This document shows positions 33,300 through 45,845 of a DNA stretch of 64,000 bases, piece by piece. The notes under the pieces were generated by a model, which saw nothing but the letters and a program-made list of their open reading frames with translations, made no database searches and was not told where the DNA came from. The DNA lies in NCBI RefSeq assembly GCF_016801865.2, contig NC_068938.1:129980689-130044688 (forward strand), in the 5' to 3' direction. The stretch comes from Culex pipiens pallens (Eukaryota > Arthropoda > Insecta > Diptera > Culicidae). Numbering within the stretch: position 1 is the stretch's first letter; each line of letters begins with the position of its first letter. A program made the translations under genes and the position numbers.

Positions 33300-33910
33300 T
33301 GATTCTCACTTAAATGGTCATAAATCGAGACAGGGTTGCCAGATCTTCAATGTTTTAGACTCGTTGAAAAGTTCTTTCAATTACCTAACCAATGATGGAT
33401 TGGATGATGGATCCGGACATAGTTTACAAAGATTTAAATGAGATCTGGCATCAAAAAAGTGCATAAAAACTTTATGAGTGGTTATAACTTGAGACAGAGT
33501 TGCCAGATTTTCGATTTTTTTGACTCGTTGGAAAGGTCTTTTGATTTCATATTAAACGATATACAACATGGTGACATTTGGTGCGATTTCAGGTCATTTA
33601 TCTAACATCCGGATATATACGAAAACACCGTTGTATACATAACTTTTGAACTAATTATTCAAACTTAAATTTTGTTGAAACTCGATCTATGGGACCCTGA
33701 ACCGAGTCAAATGGCCTAATTCGGTTCAGCCAGCGCTGAAAAAATGAGTGACAATTGTGGTTACACACATACACACAGACGGACAGACATTTGTTCAGTT
33801 TTCGAATCTGAGTCGATCGGTATACGTGAGGGTGGGTCTTCGAGCTCTATGTGAAAAGTTTATTGTCAAAGCGGGATTATTACCTCAGGGAGGAAGGCAA
33901 AATACCGTTT
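33300..33910 (+). repeat. Dispersed repeat with CACACAGACGGACAGACATT block
   Basis: Two internal related segments (GAGACAGGGTTGCCAGAT near 33328 and GAGACAGAGTTGCCAGAT near 33489) precede a block at 33760-33905 containing CACACAGACGGACAGACATT. I recognise this block as a common culicine genomic repeat, although its class is uncertain. It ends near GGAGGAAGGCAAAA. Confidence 0.55.
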
Positions 33911-35827
33911 TTATGACTCACCATTTTTGTTACGTCCAAGACAGTTTTCAGGTAGTTTATAATATTTTTTGTGTAATTCTATGGTATTAAATGATAAAAA
34001 TATACAAAACAACAAAAAATTATCATGAAAAAAACAAAGAAAAACGACATTGTTCGGTAATAATTTAGAATTGTATAATTGACCTAATATTTACTATCAG
34101 AAAACAAAACAAAAACGACACAAGATAAATACACATACAAATACTGAAAATTAAAGGAAGAAAAAATATAAAAAATAGCTTGGATCTTGGCTTAAATTGA
34201 TAATGCGTAAGCAGTTAACTCTCGTATGATGAATGATAAAGTAAAAACTCATTCCTAATCGTGATCTTGATGTGAAATTTGAATAATTGAACACGGAAAG
34301 AGGATCCATCGCAAAATCAGCAGAGATATTTTCCTGGTTTAATTTTGCTGATATTTGTAAAAAAAATGTCTAATCTAGCAAAAAAATGCAAAACCCAGCT
34401 TCCAGACAATTTAACACGAGCAATTTAGTTTTGCTAGTTTGATTTTGCTATTACTTCCAAAACCAGCAGAACGATCTTCTGGCTTATTTTGACACAAGCA
34501 ACTGCCACCAAAAAAACAGACGGCAGCGAAATTAGAAAAAACTCTGATTCATTCCGGCGAAAAAATCTAGCGTTCCAGAAACTAACAGAAAACCATTCCT
34601 GGTTAATTTTGGGATCCAGTAGATCTTCATGAACCAGCGAAAAAAATCGCTGATTCTAGCAAGACTGATTTCCAAAACCGGGAAATTTTCAACCAAACCA
34701 GAACTAAATTGGTGCAAGTTCAATTCCAGAGATTTATTTGAAAAGGTTCTATAAACATAGAAAACCCAAATGCTTATGAGACCTTTTAAACACTCTAGAA
34801 TTTGAATTGAGACAATAGCTCTAGTTTTCAAATTAAGACAGCAACCCCACATCCAAATTTTCCCGCTAAGAAAGGTAACTTTTAATTGAACGAGCGTCTC
34901 TAGGTACGCAAGTACCTAAATCTGTAAAATCCGGCACGTACGTCATCCGGATTGTGCCAAACCGGCATTGCGTGCCCTTAATATTGCCAAACAGTGCTGG
35001 TGCTGCTGCCAACCCGTCGTCGTCGTCGGTCGCCAGGCAGATTGGCTTGGCCTGGCCTGGGTGTCTTCTTCGTCTGATCTATTTCCGTTTGAAGCCAGCA
35101 GCAGCAGCAGCAGCAGTTTTCAGTGTCGCTCGGCATGGACAGATGGCGTGGGTGTGATTTTTATGGCAGACACTCCCGCACTCTCTCACTCTACTTTTTT
35201 TTCTTTCTAGATGTCTCTTATAAAACAGCACACGACGACGACGACGACGATTCCACAATCAAGCTCGATTGCCGCAGATGAATGAAGACATAAATCAAAG
35301 TTGTCGGCCAACGTGTGTGCTGCTCTCATCCCGTGCTTTTCTCTGGTACTCTCTTCTGGTCACAGAGAGATCATAATATTGGCCAGGGAAAAAGTTTTTC
35401 ACCCCATCGAGTGGAAGTGATCGATTGGCTTTCAAACGGTCACGAGTGTCGCGCACGAACCCGGCTTCTTTCTGGCAGTTGGCCAACACAACTTCCCCCG
35501 GGGGTTCTGTGTGAATGAATCCATGCACTGCATTGCAATATCAATGAGCTGCCAATTGATCTGGATTAGTTTACGATAAATTGCGACGGAGAGAGTACTT
35601 TATTGACAGATATTATGCGCACGCCTACGTTTGTTTTGCTAATACACTTCGTAAACAAGTACAAAATCAAATTGGAAACATAGCGCAATTGGTATTATTG
35701 CACCGGACAACAAAATTTCTTTTAGCTTGTATGCAACAACGACGAAACGTCCTAATTCTCCATACAAACTTTGGAGTAAAATTATTTGGCCCAGTCTAAA
35801 TATTTCAAAAAAATCAAAGTGCACGTG
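33911..35827. other. Intergenic DNA; GC-richer unique core at 34940-35560
   Basis: 34290-34870 starts with CACGGAAAGA like 27554 and is AT-rich. 34940-35560 has CTG/GTC/CAG triplet runs (for example around 35010, 35098 and 35234) and overlapping open frames on both strands without known domains. It could be regulatory or an untranslated exon. Not assignable. Confidence 0.35.
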
Positions 35828-36088
35828 TTTATGTGTATGTTTTTTTGTGTATTATTTTGTATTTTTTGTGTATTATTTTGACTATTATTTTGTTTTTTTT
35901 CTAATATATTTTTTGTGTATTTTTTTTGAGTATTATTGTGTATTTTTTGTGTATTATTGTGTATTTTTGTGTATTTTTTGTGTATTATTGTGCATTTTTT
36001 GTGTAATTTTTGTGTATGTTTTGTGTATTTTTTGTGTATTTTTGTGTATTTTTTGTGTATTTTTGGTGTATTTTTTGTGTATTTTTTG
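35828..36088 (+). repeat. 11-bp satellite (TTTTTTGTGTA)n, left part
   Basis: Degenerate copies with TATTATTTTG interruptions become regular towards 36088. The array is split here by a hAT-type element and resumes at 38113. Confidence 0.9.
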
Positions 36089-38112
36089 CAGGGCTACGGA
36101 GTCGGGTCATATTTCAAACGACTCCGACTCCGACTCCGACTCCGGCTTACCAACTCTAGCCGACTCCGACACCGACTCCGACTCCGGCTTTCAACAAATG
36201 GTTGGCTCCGACTCCGACTCCACATATTTTAAATGTTTCTAAAGTTAGTTAACTATTCTTGGTTAATTATTTTTAAAACATTGATAAATAGGATTATTTA
36301 AATACTCTCTAAGCGTCATGTTTTTGTCAAGAAAAACAAGTAAAGTAAAAGTAAAGTAAAGCAAATAAACGGAAAAAAAGTTTCTAGGTTACAAGTTTTA
36401 TACGTTATGGAAACAGAAATCAAAAAATATCTTCAGTTTTAGAGGCATTTTGAGAAGAACAGTTTTGTAAGTAAATTTGGATTTATTTGCTTAACCTCAA
36501 ATTTGAAAATATTTTTTTTCAAAGCTAATAAATTTAAATATTAAATTGATATTTTTGAATGAATAACTAAAAGAAACCTGGTCTTAATGATCTATTGAAC
36601 ATTAAAATTCAATTTGCTCACTTTCAGGCTGACATTTGTAAGAAGCACAGTGACAGGCACCTTGTTTTTTAAATGACAATTTTAAACGAAACTTTTTTTT
36701 GTTTTTTTTTTAAGACGTACATGGACATCACGCCATGGCTGAAGGAGATTATTATTGCAAATCAATGTATCTAAACAATTTCTTCGTGGAAAGGACGCTT
36801 AAGATGTCCTTTTCAAATATCTGTGACATGGAAAATATTTTAATCTGGAATTTTTAATTTATTTTAATTTTAAAATTTTATATACTTTAAAAAGGAGGTG
36901 CACGATACATCGTGAATCTTCATCTAAAACGAAGCTTTATCGATGATCTTTCGCCTCCATCAAAATATATGAAAAAACTTAAAATATAATAAAAAACAAA
37001 TATCCACAAGTAAAATATTTTCAAGGTCACAAATATTTCATTTTTTTAAGGTACGTTGATTTGCAATGATTATCACTTTCCGTCATATTGGCGTGAGACA
37101 TACAGTATGGGAAAATTTGAGATTTGTTCAACGATAATTTGCAACGATATCAAAATAGTTTACCTAAAATCAACATCAACATCAACAACACTTTGATTTC
37201 TTGTACTCAGTTATAAACAGTTATAATGCGCATGTTGAGTTTCAAGTAAGAGATTGTTATAATCGTTGACTATTTGTTACAAAAGTTAAACTGTCAGTGG
37301 CTCTTTTTCGATCTGCAAAAACAGTGATTACTATTTATAATCTTTTTATGTACCTCGTAATTTTTTCCTAAAAAATGATTTAACATAAAACCTCTAAGAC
37401 ATTCGCTATCGGGGTAAAAGATGACTTTGTGTGTACTTTTTTCAGAAATAACTGGATGAAATTTGGTCAAATTTGAATTGATAGGGTACATAATTGTAGT
37501 CTGACTACACTGCCCATAATTGAAAATACGGCTATTATGCCAAATCAAGTATTCCGAGAAAAACGCGTTTTAGTGTTTGTCACAAAATCTCTGTCAATGC
37601 AATTTCCCATAAGAGTGGCATATTAGCCGTTTGGTTTTTCGCATCGGCAGCCAAGTCTAAACACTATTTCAGTGAAATTCAAGTTCCAGAAGATGCGTTG
37701 GAACATCCTCTACCACCTGGTGCTAATATCTCGTTTTTGCCAAAAGTGGATATTAGCCGTTTTTTCAATGGTGGGCAGTACATAACCAATATTTTTTTTA
37801 ATAATTTTTGAATTATGATACTACATACTTGGGTAAGAGGTTAGTGATTATAGTATAATAACCCAATTAGAGCTTTTCAATCACAATCAAAATTCAAAAT
37901 ATAAGTTGTTTTGTAAATTAAGCTGTTATATAGGAAATACTGAACAATAAAAAAAACATATTTTTTCTTGAATCTAAGATAACTCCGGCTCCGACTCCGA
38001 CTCCAGCTGTTCGTGTTTTGACGACTCCGACTCCGACTCCGACTCCAGGTCCCCAAAAAGACCCGACTCCACCGACTCCGGCTCCGACTCCGACTCCGAC
38101 TCCACAGCCCTG
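36089..38112 (+). mobile_element. Non-autonomous hAT-type element, copy A
   Basis: Ends CAGGGCTACGGAGTCG and, inverted, CAGGGCTGTGGAGTCGG. The 8-bp duplication ATTTTTTG is perfect (36081-36088 and 38113-38120). An 8-bp duplication with CAGGG-type termini is the hAT signature. Both subterminal regions are (GACTCC)n/(GGAGTC)n hexamer arrays (36110-36225 and 37982-38105). The 1.75-kb interior is AT-rich without transposase. It was inserted into the 11-bp satellite. Copy B is at 47013-50096, inverted. Confidence 0.9.
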
Positions 38113-39954
38113 ATTTTTTGTGTATTTTTTGTGTATTTTTTGTGTATTTTTTGTGTATTTCTTGTGTACATTTTAGCAGCACCCACTCATCTTCCACGGC
38201 TCGTGGATGTAACTTCTGGAGGTCCTGGTCAATAACGGAGTAGCAACTGCGGGTGGGCACCTATGCTTATGCTTATGCTTATTTCTTGTGTATTTTTTGT
38301 GTATTTTTTGTGTATTTTTTGTGTATTTTTTTGTGTATTGTTTGTGTATTGTTTGTGTATTTTTTGTGTATTTTTTGTGTATTTTTTGTGTATTTTTTTG
38401 TGTATTGTTTGTGTATTGTTTGTGTATTTTTTGTGTATTTTTTGTGTATTTTTTGTGTATTTTTTGTGTGTATCATTGTGTATTTTTATGTATTAATGTG
38501 TATTAATGTGTATTTTTTATGTATTTTTATGTATTTTTTGTGTATTTTTTGTGCATTTTTTGTGTATTTTTTGTGTATTTTTTGTGTATTTTTTGTGTAT
38601 TTTTTGTGTATTTTTTGTGTATTTTTTGTGTATTTTTTGTGTATTTTTTGTGTATTTTTTGTGTATTTTTTGTGCATTTTTGTGTATTTTTTGTGTATTT
38701 TTTGTGAATTTTTTTTGTATTTTATTGTGTATTTTTTGTGTATCTTTTGTGTATTATTGTGCATTTTTTGTGTATTTTTTGTGTATTTTTGTGTATTTTT
38801 GTGTTTTTTTTTTTTGAATTTTTGTGTATTTTTTGTGTATTTTTTGTGTATTTTTTGTGTATCTTTGTGTACTTTTTTTTAATTTTTGTGTATTTTTTGT
38901 GTGTTTTTTGTGTGTTTTTTTGTGTATTTTTTTGTGTATTTTTTTGTGTATTTTTTGTGTGTTTTTTGTGCATTTTTTTGTGTATTTTTTTGTGTATTTT
39001 TTGTGTATTTTCTGTGTATTTTTTGTTTATTTTTTGTGTATTTTTTGTGTATTTTTTGTGTATTTTTTGTGTATTTTTTGTGTATTTTTTGTGTATTTTT
39101 TGTGTATTTTTTGTGTATTTTTTGTGTATTTTTTGTGTATTTTTTGTGTATTTTTTGTGTATTTTTTGTGTATTTTTTGTGCATTTTTGTGTATTTTTTG
39201 TGTATTTTTTGTGAATTTTTTTTTGTATTTTATTGTGTATTTTTTGTGTATCTTTTGTGTATTATTGTGCATTTTTTGTGTATTTTTTGTGTATTTTTGT
39301 GTATTTTTGTGTTTTTTTTTTTGAATTTTTGTGTATTTTTTGTGTATTTTTTGTGTATTTTTTGTGTATCTTTGTGTACTTTTTTTTAATTTTTGTGTAT
39401 TTTTTGTGTGTTTTTTGTGTGTTTTTTTGTGTATTTTTTTGTGTATTTTTTTGTGTATTTTTTGTGTGTTTTTTGTGCATTTTTTTGTGTATTTTTTTGT
39501 GTATTTTTTGTGTATTTTCTGTGTATTTTCTGTGTATTTTTTGTGTATTTTTTGTGTATTTTTTGTGTATTTTTTGTGTATTTTTTGTGTATTTTTTGTT
39601 TATTTTTTGTTTATTTTTTGTGTATTTTTTGTGTATTTTTTGTGTATTTTTTGTGTATTTTTTGTGTATTTTTTGTGTATTTTTTGTGTATTTTTTGTGT
39701 ATTTTTTGTGTATTTTTTGTGTATTTTTTGTGTATTTTTTGTGTATTTTTTGTGTATTTTTTGTGTATTTTTTGTGTATTTTTTGTGTATTTTTTGTGTA
39801 TTTTTTGTGTATTTTTTGTGTATTTTTTGTGTATTTTTTGTGTATTTTTTGTGTATTTTTTGTGTATTTTTTGTGTATTTTTTGTGTATTTTTTGTGTAT
39901 TTTTTGTGTATTTTTTGTGTATTTTTTGTGTATTTTTTGTGTATTTTTTGTGTA
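38113..39954 (+). repeat. 11-bp satellite (TTTTTTGTGTA)n, right part
   Basis: Regular 11-bp units, very T-rich on the plus strand. Variant units (TTTTGTGAATTTTTT, TATCTTTTGTG, ATTATTGTGCA) recur at 38753 and 39261, a shift of 508 bp, showing a higher-order duplication of roughly 38490-38990 into 38995-39510. Because the unit has no stop in any frame on either strand, open frames of up to 545 codons arise; they are not genes. Confidence 0.97.
38169..38280 (+). mobile_element. 5'-truncated retroposon with (ATGCTT)n tail in the satellite
   Basis: A 112-bp non-satellite insertion ending in three ATGCTT/TTATGC units is flanked by ATTTCTTGTGTA (38157-38168 and 38281-38292), a variant satellite unit present on both sides. 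TCAATAACGGAGTAGCA is shared with the 22139-22453 retroposon, so both are 3' ends of one family. Confidence 0.75.
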
Positions 39955-40814
39955 TTTTTGTATTTTTGTATTTTTGTATTTTTGTATTTTTGTATTTTTG
40001 TATTTTTGTATTTTTGTATTTTTGTATTTTTGTATTTTTGTATTTTTGTATTTTTGTATTTTTGTATTTTTGTATTTTTGTATTTTTGTATTTTTGTATT
40101 TTTGTATTTTTGTATTTTTGTATTTTTGTATTTTTGTATTTTTGTATTTTTGTATTTTTGTATTTTTGTATTTTTGTATTTTTGTATTTTTGTATTTTTG
40201 TATTTTTGTATTTTTGTATTTTTGTATTTTTGTATTTTTGTATTTTTGTATTTTTGTATTTTTGTATTTTTGTATTTTTGTATTTTTGTATTTTTGTATT
40301 TTTGTATTTTTGTATTTTTGTATTTTGTATTTTTGTATTTTTGTATTTTTGTATTTTTGTATTTTTGTATTTTTGTATTTTTGTATTTTTGTATTTTTGT
40401 ATTTTTGTATTTTTGTATTTTTGTATTTTTGTATTTTTGTATTTTTGTATTTTTGTATTTTTGTATTTTTGTATTTTTGTATTTTTGTATTTTTGTATTT
40501 TTGTATTTTTGTATTTTTGTATTTTTGTATTTTTGTATTTTTGTATTTTTGTATTTTTGTATTTTTGTATTTTTGTATTTTTGTATTTTTGTATTTTTGT
40601 ATTTTTGTATTTTTGTATTTTTGTATTTTTGTATTTTTGTATTTTTGTATTTTTGTATTTTTGTATTTTTGTATTTTTGTATTTTTGTATTTTTGTATTT
40701 TTGTATTTTTGTATTTTTGTATTTTTGTATTTTTGTATTTTTGTATTTTTGTATTTTTGTATTTTTGTATTTTTGTGTTTTTGTATTTTTGTATTTTTGT
40801 ATTTTTGTATTTTT
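39955..40814 (+). repeat. 8-bp satellite (TTTTTGTA)n
   Basis: About 107 almost perfect copies. One 7-bp unit at about 40321-40328 and a GTGTTTTT variant near 40775 are the only clear irregularities. It follows the 11-bp array without a gap; deleting three bases of TTTTTTGTGTA gives the 8-bp unit. Homogeneity implies recent expansion. Confidence 0.97.
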
Positions 40815-43718
40815 TAATCTTGGTATTGTCTTGGTCTTGGTTTTTATCAACTACTCTCGTGTTGTCTTAGATTCAATTTATTTCCTGATTCAATTTAATC
40901 AACCATAATCACTTGATACCGATAACAAAACGAGACATCATCAGCCACCACGAAACGCAACACCAAACAAACAAATCAATTCACAGTTTCCGCGTTCGTT
41001 TCTCCACGTGGGCCAACTCGTCGTAATCCGCGTGTCATGCATTCACCACGTGTGAGCGTGTTGATAACTGACCTCCGCCACACGCGAGACGAACGAACCA
41101 AAATACAAACAAAACCCAAATCGGCCCTTTTTCGTTGCGGAAAATTCCACTCTGATTTTTGGTTTCCCCCTCGGAAGAAGAGCTGATAGCACACTGGTGT
41201 TTCGGGAAAGAGAGTGATTCAATTTGTACTTCAAAAAGATGCCAGTCATCCTCGTGTTGGGACTTTGGCCATTCATATCTTGTCAAAAATCACGTGTAAA
41301 GAGCGTTTGTTTACGAAATTAGTAAGATGAGAACGGTCACGTACCACCGCACGTTGTGTGATTCAGAAATGTTATCGAAATTGATTGTGTTTTTATTTAC
41401 ATCTCATTCAAGTGATCGATCCACGATTAAATTATCTTCTTTCTGAACAAAACAACTCTGAAGTTTTACAGAGCTTTTTTTAAGTAGTAATAATATGGGT
41501 TAAAAAATGGACAAAGAAGTCATTGTTTCAAAACGCTCTGAAGTTGATTTTAAAAAGTATGAAATTTCTTAAATTTTTACACAGCAGACGACTAAGAGTA
41601 AAAAGGCCTCGGATTTGTTTGAGAGGATAAGGGTTATCTAGAGAAGAAAATGCACTCGCTCGCACACCATCAATAAATTTATTCATCAGTTTATTGAAAC
41701 ATTAATGAATAGTGTAATCCACGATTTCATGATCAAACATCCATGAATAACTTTGAACATTTTTAAGTCATGAATAACATTCATAAATTCATGATTTTAT
41801 GAATGCAATCCATGAAATCATGAACAGTATCACGAAAACGTGAACCGGATTATTCATGAATTCATAGATTGAAATTCATGGTTGCTGGAATACTTTTAGT
41901 TTTGTTGAGATCTTACTGCTAAGTCGAAGGTATCTTGATCGATTCCCGCTATCAAACAGTTTTGTTTAATTTTTGTTACCTCTTTTTGCAGTCTCTTTAC
42001 ACTCTCGGTTTGAGATCTTTTTTCTCTCTAATTGAAACATATCTTAACTTAAGTTTAAAATGATCTTTTCCAGATCAATATCACGTTGATTTCATTTGTC
42101 CAATTCACTTGCGTTCCCCGCTCAAAATCACCCGAATTCCTTGCGTCAGGCCAGTGACATTTCGACAGATTGCTTTTATTTTTAGTCTTACATGAGGATG
42201 TAAATATCTCACCAACAACAGCTTGGTTGTTACCCGAGAGGGCGCGAACGAAAAGTCTCGTTTTCTAATGTCGCGTGTTTCTCCTACTTCCTTCGAGAAG
42301 TGAATGCAAAAAAAAAAGTTAACAAACTGAGTGTTTTTTAAGAATAGGCCACAGGACACACGACTTTGTTTGTTGAAATTAAATCACCCATCTTCCGCCC
42401 AACACGAAGCAAAGTGATGGGAGAGGATGGTGAAAGTAGCTTTGATAACCTTTTCCTTTTATTTTTTGCTAAAATAAAATGATAAGTTGGAATGTTTACG
42501 ACGCTCCTTGGGAGAAAAGCAACAGCCATGTTTCTGATTGTTGCCAACAACACTTTGTGTTTATTTGTAGAAAATCAATTCAGATGGGTCAAAGGTTAAG
42601 TCTCGTTACTCAATCGCTTAAAAATAAATTCAGACTGAAGATTGAGACTTAACTTGAACTTTATTGTCACACAAGCTTTGCGCCAGCAGGACTGACTAAG
42701 GTGACGACAAACTCGCCAACGATGCTGTTTCACACAAAGTGATACACCATCGGAGGGCTATTTATAACCATCCAGCGAAAGAGGGTTGTATTTTGTAAAC
42801 ACAGGGACTATTTTCAGCACTCGACACAATTCATAAAGTTGGGATGCTTGTTTGATAAGGACTGATTAAGCGTCATCTTGAATCTCAATTTTGAATACTT
42901 AAACTTTTTTGAGAGTGTACTCCCAGCCCTGCGTGTGACAGTTGCTTACCTTTAGCATTATTTGCCTTGACTGCGTCATCAATGTAAACAAAGGTGGAGG
43001 TAATGTAATTTAATTCAATTGTTTAAGAAATTTAAACTTCTATCGAAGAGATTTACCAACCACAAATGTTGGACTTTACAACCTTGTTTTCGCTCAACCT
43101 GTCTGCTTTTATTGACCCCATTGGCTTTTGAAGTCCACACTTGAAAACTCTAGCAAATTTCGCGCCACCATATTTCATTTTTGGCCAGTTTTATCTTCCG
43201 CAAACGATGGAGGCGCATTTCGCGTAAAATTTCGCGCACACCTGTCTGGGAAATGGCCCCGAATGAAAGGCCACTTTTTTCCTGGACATTATAAACAAAT
43301 GACGAAAACTTTCCAAAAATACAATCGAGGCGTGACTAAAAACTTAAGCTGAGAAGCGATTTCGCTTTTTTGCGAATATTTCAAAAATAAAACAAAATTA
43401 ATGCTTTCGCATACAACATGACGGCAGAATTTGGTGGTTTTTGGGGTGAGATGCACGTAAGAGAGACCCTCGAGAATCTGTGACAATAAATCACCGGTCG
43501 AAAAAAGAAGCGCGCGCGTCCAGCAGTTATTAAAACCACGGTGGTGCACATGCTGGCACGAGATTAATGGTCCATTTAGGTGCTAAAGTGGCATATGGTG
43601 GCCAACTTTGCTATGGCTTAATTAAAAGTGAAATGCTGCAAATTTTGAATTGTAAAAAAAACTTTTTTTGTCAATTTTTTCGTCTTACAAAATATTATAA
43701 TCTTCAAAAATAAATAAA
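40815..43718. other. Largely unique intergenic DNA
   Basis: 40900-41300 is GC-richer with overlapping frames on the minus strand (72-84 codons) of no known type. 41665-41885 is rich in CATGAA/TTCATG motifs. 42100-43600 shows several short frames, none recognisable. No gene is supported in almost 3 kb, although an untranslated or small exon cannot be excluded. Confidence 0.35.
41665..41885. repeat. Cluster of CATGAA/TTCATG motifs
   Basis: At least fourteen CATGAA or TTCATG hexamers in 220 bp, in both orientations, with half-palindromes such as TTCATGAATT. It looks like a decayed palindromic element. No TIR or duplication was found. Confidence 0.5.
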
Positions 43719-43729
43719 TATTAAGACAA

Positions 43730-45154
43730 GTCAGGGTCTGGGAGTCAGAACAGCTACCGGAGGAGTGGAAAGAGGGAGTAATATGCCCGATCTACAAGAA
43801 GGGGGACAAGTTAGATTGTGAGAACTACCGTGCCATCACAATCCTCAACGCGGCCTACAAAGTGTTCTCCCAGATCCTCTTCAGCCGCCTATCGCCAATA
43901 GCGGAAGGTTTTGTTGGAAGTTATCAAGCCGGATTCGTCATGGGGAGATCAACAACCGACCAAATCTTCACTGTGCGACAAATCCTCCAAAAGTGTCGCG
44001 AGTACCAAGTCCCCACGCACCACCTTTTCATCGACTTCAAAGCCGCGTACGACTCAGTCGATCGCGAAGAGCTATGGAAAATCATGGACGAGAACGGCTT
44101 TCCCGGGAAGTTGATCAGACTGATCAAGATGACGATGGATGGGGCTCGGTGCTGTGTGAAGATATCGGGTGCGGAATCGGACTCGTTTCCTTCACTTGGG
44201 GGGCTTCGGCAAGGCGATGGGATCTCTTGCCTCTGTTTCAATGTCGTGCTAGAAGGTGTTATGAGACGAGCGGGCTTCAATATGCGGGGCACGATCTTCA
44301 GCAAGTCCAACCAGTTCATCTGCTTCGCCGACGACATGGACATTGTTGGCAGAACGTTCAAGGCGGTTGCGGATGCGTACACCGACTTGAAGCGGGAAGC
44401 AGAGAAGGTTGGGCTACGGGTGAATGTGGCGAAGACAAAGTACCTGCTGGCAGGAGGAACCGAGTCCCTTAGGGCTCGCATTGGACCAAGCGTTACAATC
44501 GACGGGGACGAATTCGAGGTAGTGGAGGAGTTTGTATACCTCGGATCGTTGGTAACGTCGGACAACAGCTGCAGCAGGGAAATTCGGAGGCGCATCATCG
44601 CTGGAAGTCGTGCCTATTTCGGTCTTCACAAGAGCCTAAGGTCCCGGAAATTCTCCCTACATACGAAGTGTTCCATCTACAAGTCGCTGATAAGACCGGT
44701 CGTCCTCTACGGGCACGAGACGTGGACAATGCTCGAAGAGGACTTACGAGCGCTAAGCGTCTTCGAACGTCGAGTGCTAAGGACCATCTTTGGCGGCGTA
44801 TATGAGAACGACGGATGGCGGCGGAGAATGAACCACGAACTTGCACAACTCTACAACGAACCAAGCATCCGGAAAGTCGCGAAGGCTGGACGGTTGCAGT
44901 GGGCGGGTCATGTTGCAAGGATGCCGGAACGAGCCGACCACTTGAGCCAACGATACCAGAAGATCAATCCTGCGAAGTTGGTGTTTGTGTCGGAGCCGGT
45001 AGGAACAAGACGTAGGGGGGTGCAACGTGCGAGGTGGGTGGACCAAGTGGAGAGCGATTTAGAAAGTGTGGGTGCGCCGCGAAATTGGAGAAATGCAGCC
45101 ATGGACCGAGCTTGTTGGCGGAGAATCGTGCAGCAGGCCAAGCTAATGGTGTAG
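43730..45154 (+). CDS. RTE-type reverse transcriptase, 5'-truncated
   Basis: The frame is open from the truncation point to the stop at 45152. Its N-terminal residues WKEGVICPIYKKGD are the usual start of the RT domain. Motifs in order: NYRAITILNA, DFKAAYDSVDREELW, GLRQGDGISCLCFN, and the catalytic FADDMD near 44330, followed by the thumb region and a C-terminal GHVARMPERA segment seen in RTE proteins. The endonuclease is missing. The first ATG-like start is inside the RT, so no functional protein is expected despite the intact frame. Confidence 0.92.
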   Translation, partial: VRVWESEQLPEEWKEGVICPIYKKGDKLDCENYRAITILNAAYKVFSQILFSRLSPIAEGFVGSYQAGFVMGRSTTDQIFTVRQILQKCREYQVPTHHLFIDFKAAYDSVDREELWKIMDENGFPGKLIRLIKMTMDGARCCVKISGAESDSFPSLGGLRQGDGISCLCFNVVLEGVMRRAGFNMRGTIFSKSNQFICFADDMDIVGRTFKAVADAYTDLKREAEKVGLRVNVAKTKYLLAGGTESLRARIGPSVTIDGDEFEVVEEFVYLGSLVTSDNSCSREIRRRIIAGSRAYFGLHKSLRSRKFSLHTKCSIYKSLIRPVVLYGHETWTMLEEDLRALSVFERRVLRTIFGGVYENDGWRRRMNHELAQLYNEPSIRKVAKAGRLQWAGHVARMPERADHLSQRYQKINPAKLVFVSEPVGTRRRGVQRARWVDQVESDLESVGAPRNWRNAAMDRACWRRIVQQAKLMV

Positions 45155-45179
45155 CGCCAATAAAAGTAAAGTAAGTAAG
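43730..45179 (+). mobile_element. 5'-truncated RTE-clade LINE
   Basis: An 11-bp duplication TATTAAGACAA flanks the insertion (43719-43729 and 45180-45190). The 3' end is a short (AAGT/GTAA)n tail right after the stop codon, typical of RTE elements, which lack poly(A). Only the RT and C-terminal parts of the protein remain. The intact frame suggests a young insertion. Confidence 0.9.
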
Positions 45180-45190
45180 TATTAAGACAA

Positions 45191-45837
45191 TTCTCTAAAA
45201 AAATTAAACAAAACTTACCACCCATCTATAGTTGCAATGCCCCGAAAAGTGTGTCAATGCCATGTGCGGTTCTGTTGTTATCAAGATAATGACACCACGC
45301 GTGATGAAAATTGCAGTTTGCTTTGAGGAAACGAGGAAAAATACAGATGCATTCGATTGCATTTTACCTTGGCTGATGCTAGAATTGCTTGCTAACAGCT
45401 AATGTTGCCCATACAAAATATTTATCAATCATTTTGATTTGCTAAAATTTCCTTTTTTCCTACATTTTTCGTAATAACTTAGGCCATTTCTACAAAATTT
45501 GTGAACGAATCACCTCCAAAATTTCACTTTCAAACTTGGAAACCAAAAATTCTCATAGAAGTGCACCGCAACATTCGTTACACCGTAACACTGGTTGCAT
45601 TGTAGCATTCATTACACCGTGACATTCGTTACACCGTAATAATGTAGAGTAGTAGATTAAGGGTTGAACAGTGTCACGGTGTAACAAAGCTTGCCGTTTA
45701 GCCTAACACTCTTTGATCAGGTTCAAGCCAGGTTCAAGCCAATGGATCATTTTGGCTAGCCTAGCCTGGTTTGAACCAAATGAACCATGGCTCACTGCTC
45801 TTGGTGAGCCCGAATCGATGATGCTTGCCGACGTGTG
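45191..45837. other. Intergenic DNA with CATTCGTTACACCGT repeats
   Basis: ACATTCGTTACACCGTAA recurs with variation at about 45570, 45603 and 45622. The rest is unremarkable, and no gene is seen. Confidence 0.4.
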
Positions 45838-45845
45838 GTGTGAAC

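Noticed and set aside
37294..37548. 84-codon minus frame in hAT copy A with a matching 65-codon frame in copy B (47448-47645)
   Set aside because: The shared residues reflect shared DNA. Differences include non-synonymous clusters and shifted starts, and no transposase motif is seen, so I do not call a gene.
36110..38105. GACTCC/GGAGTC runs as independent microsatellites or Asp/Ser-rich coding repeats
   Set aside because: They occupy fixed subterminal positions within duplication-flanked elements in both copies, so they belong to the hAT-type element.
38500..39950. Possible CRISPR-like array from regular spacing
   Set aside because: Eukaryotic simple satellite with 11-bp contiguous units and no spacers.
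39233..40870. Open frame of 545 codons (and others of 416-525 codons on both strands) in 38.2-40.9 kb
   Set aside because: Unit lengths 11 and 8 bp contain no stop in any frame, so long frames appear in all of them; the composition (Phe/Cys/Val/Leu or Lys/Thr/Gln/Asn only) is a repeat artefact.
43924..44598. 224-codon minus-strand frame opposite the RTE RT
   Set aside because: A shadow frame of the real plus-strand RT, which has all the catalytic motifs.
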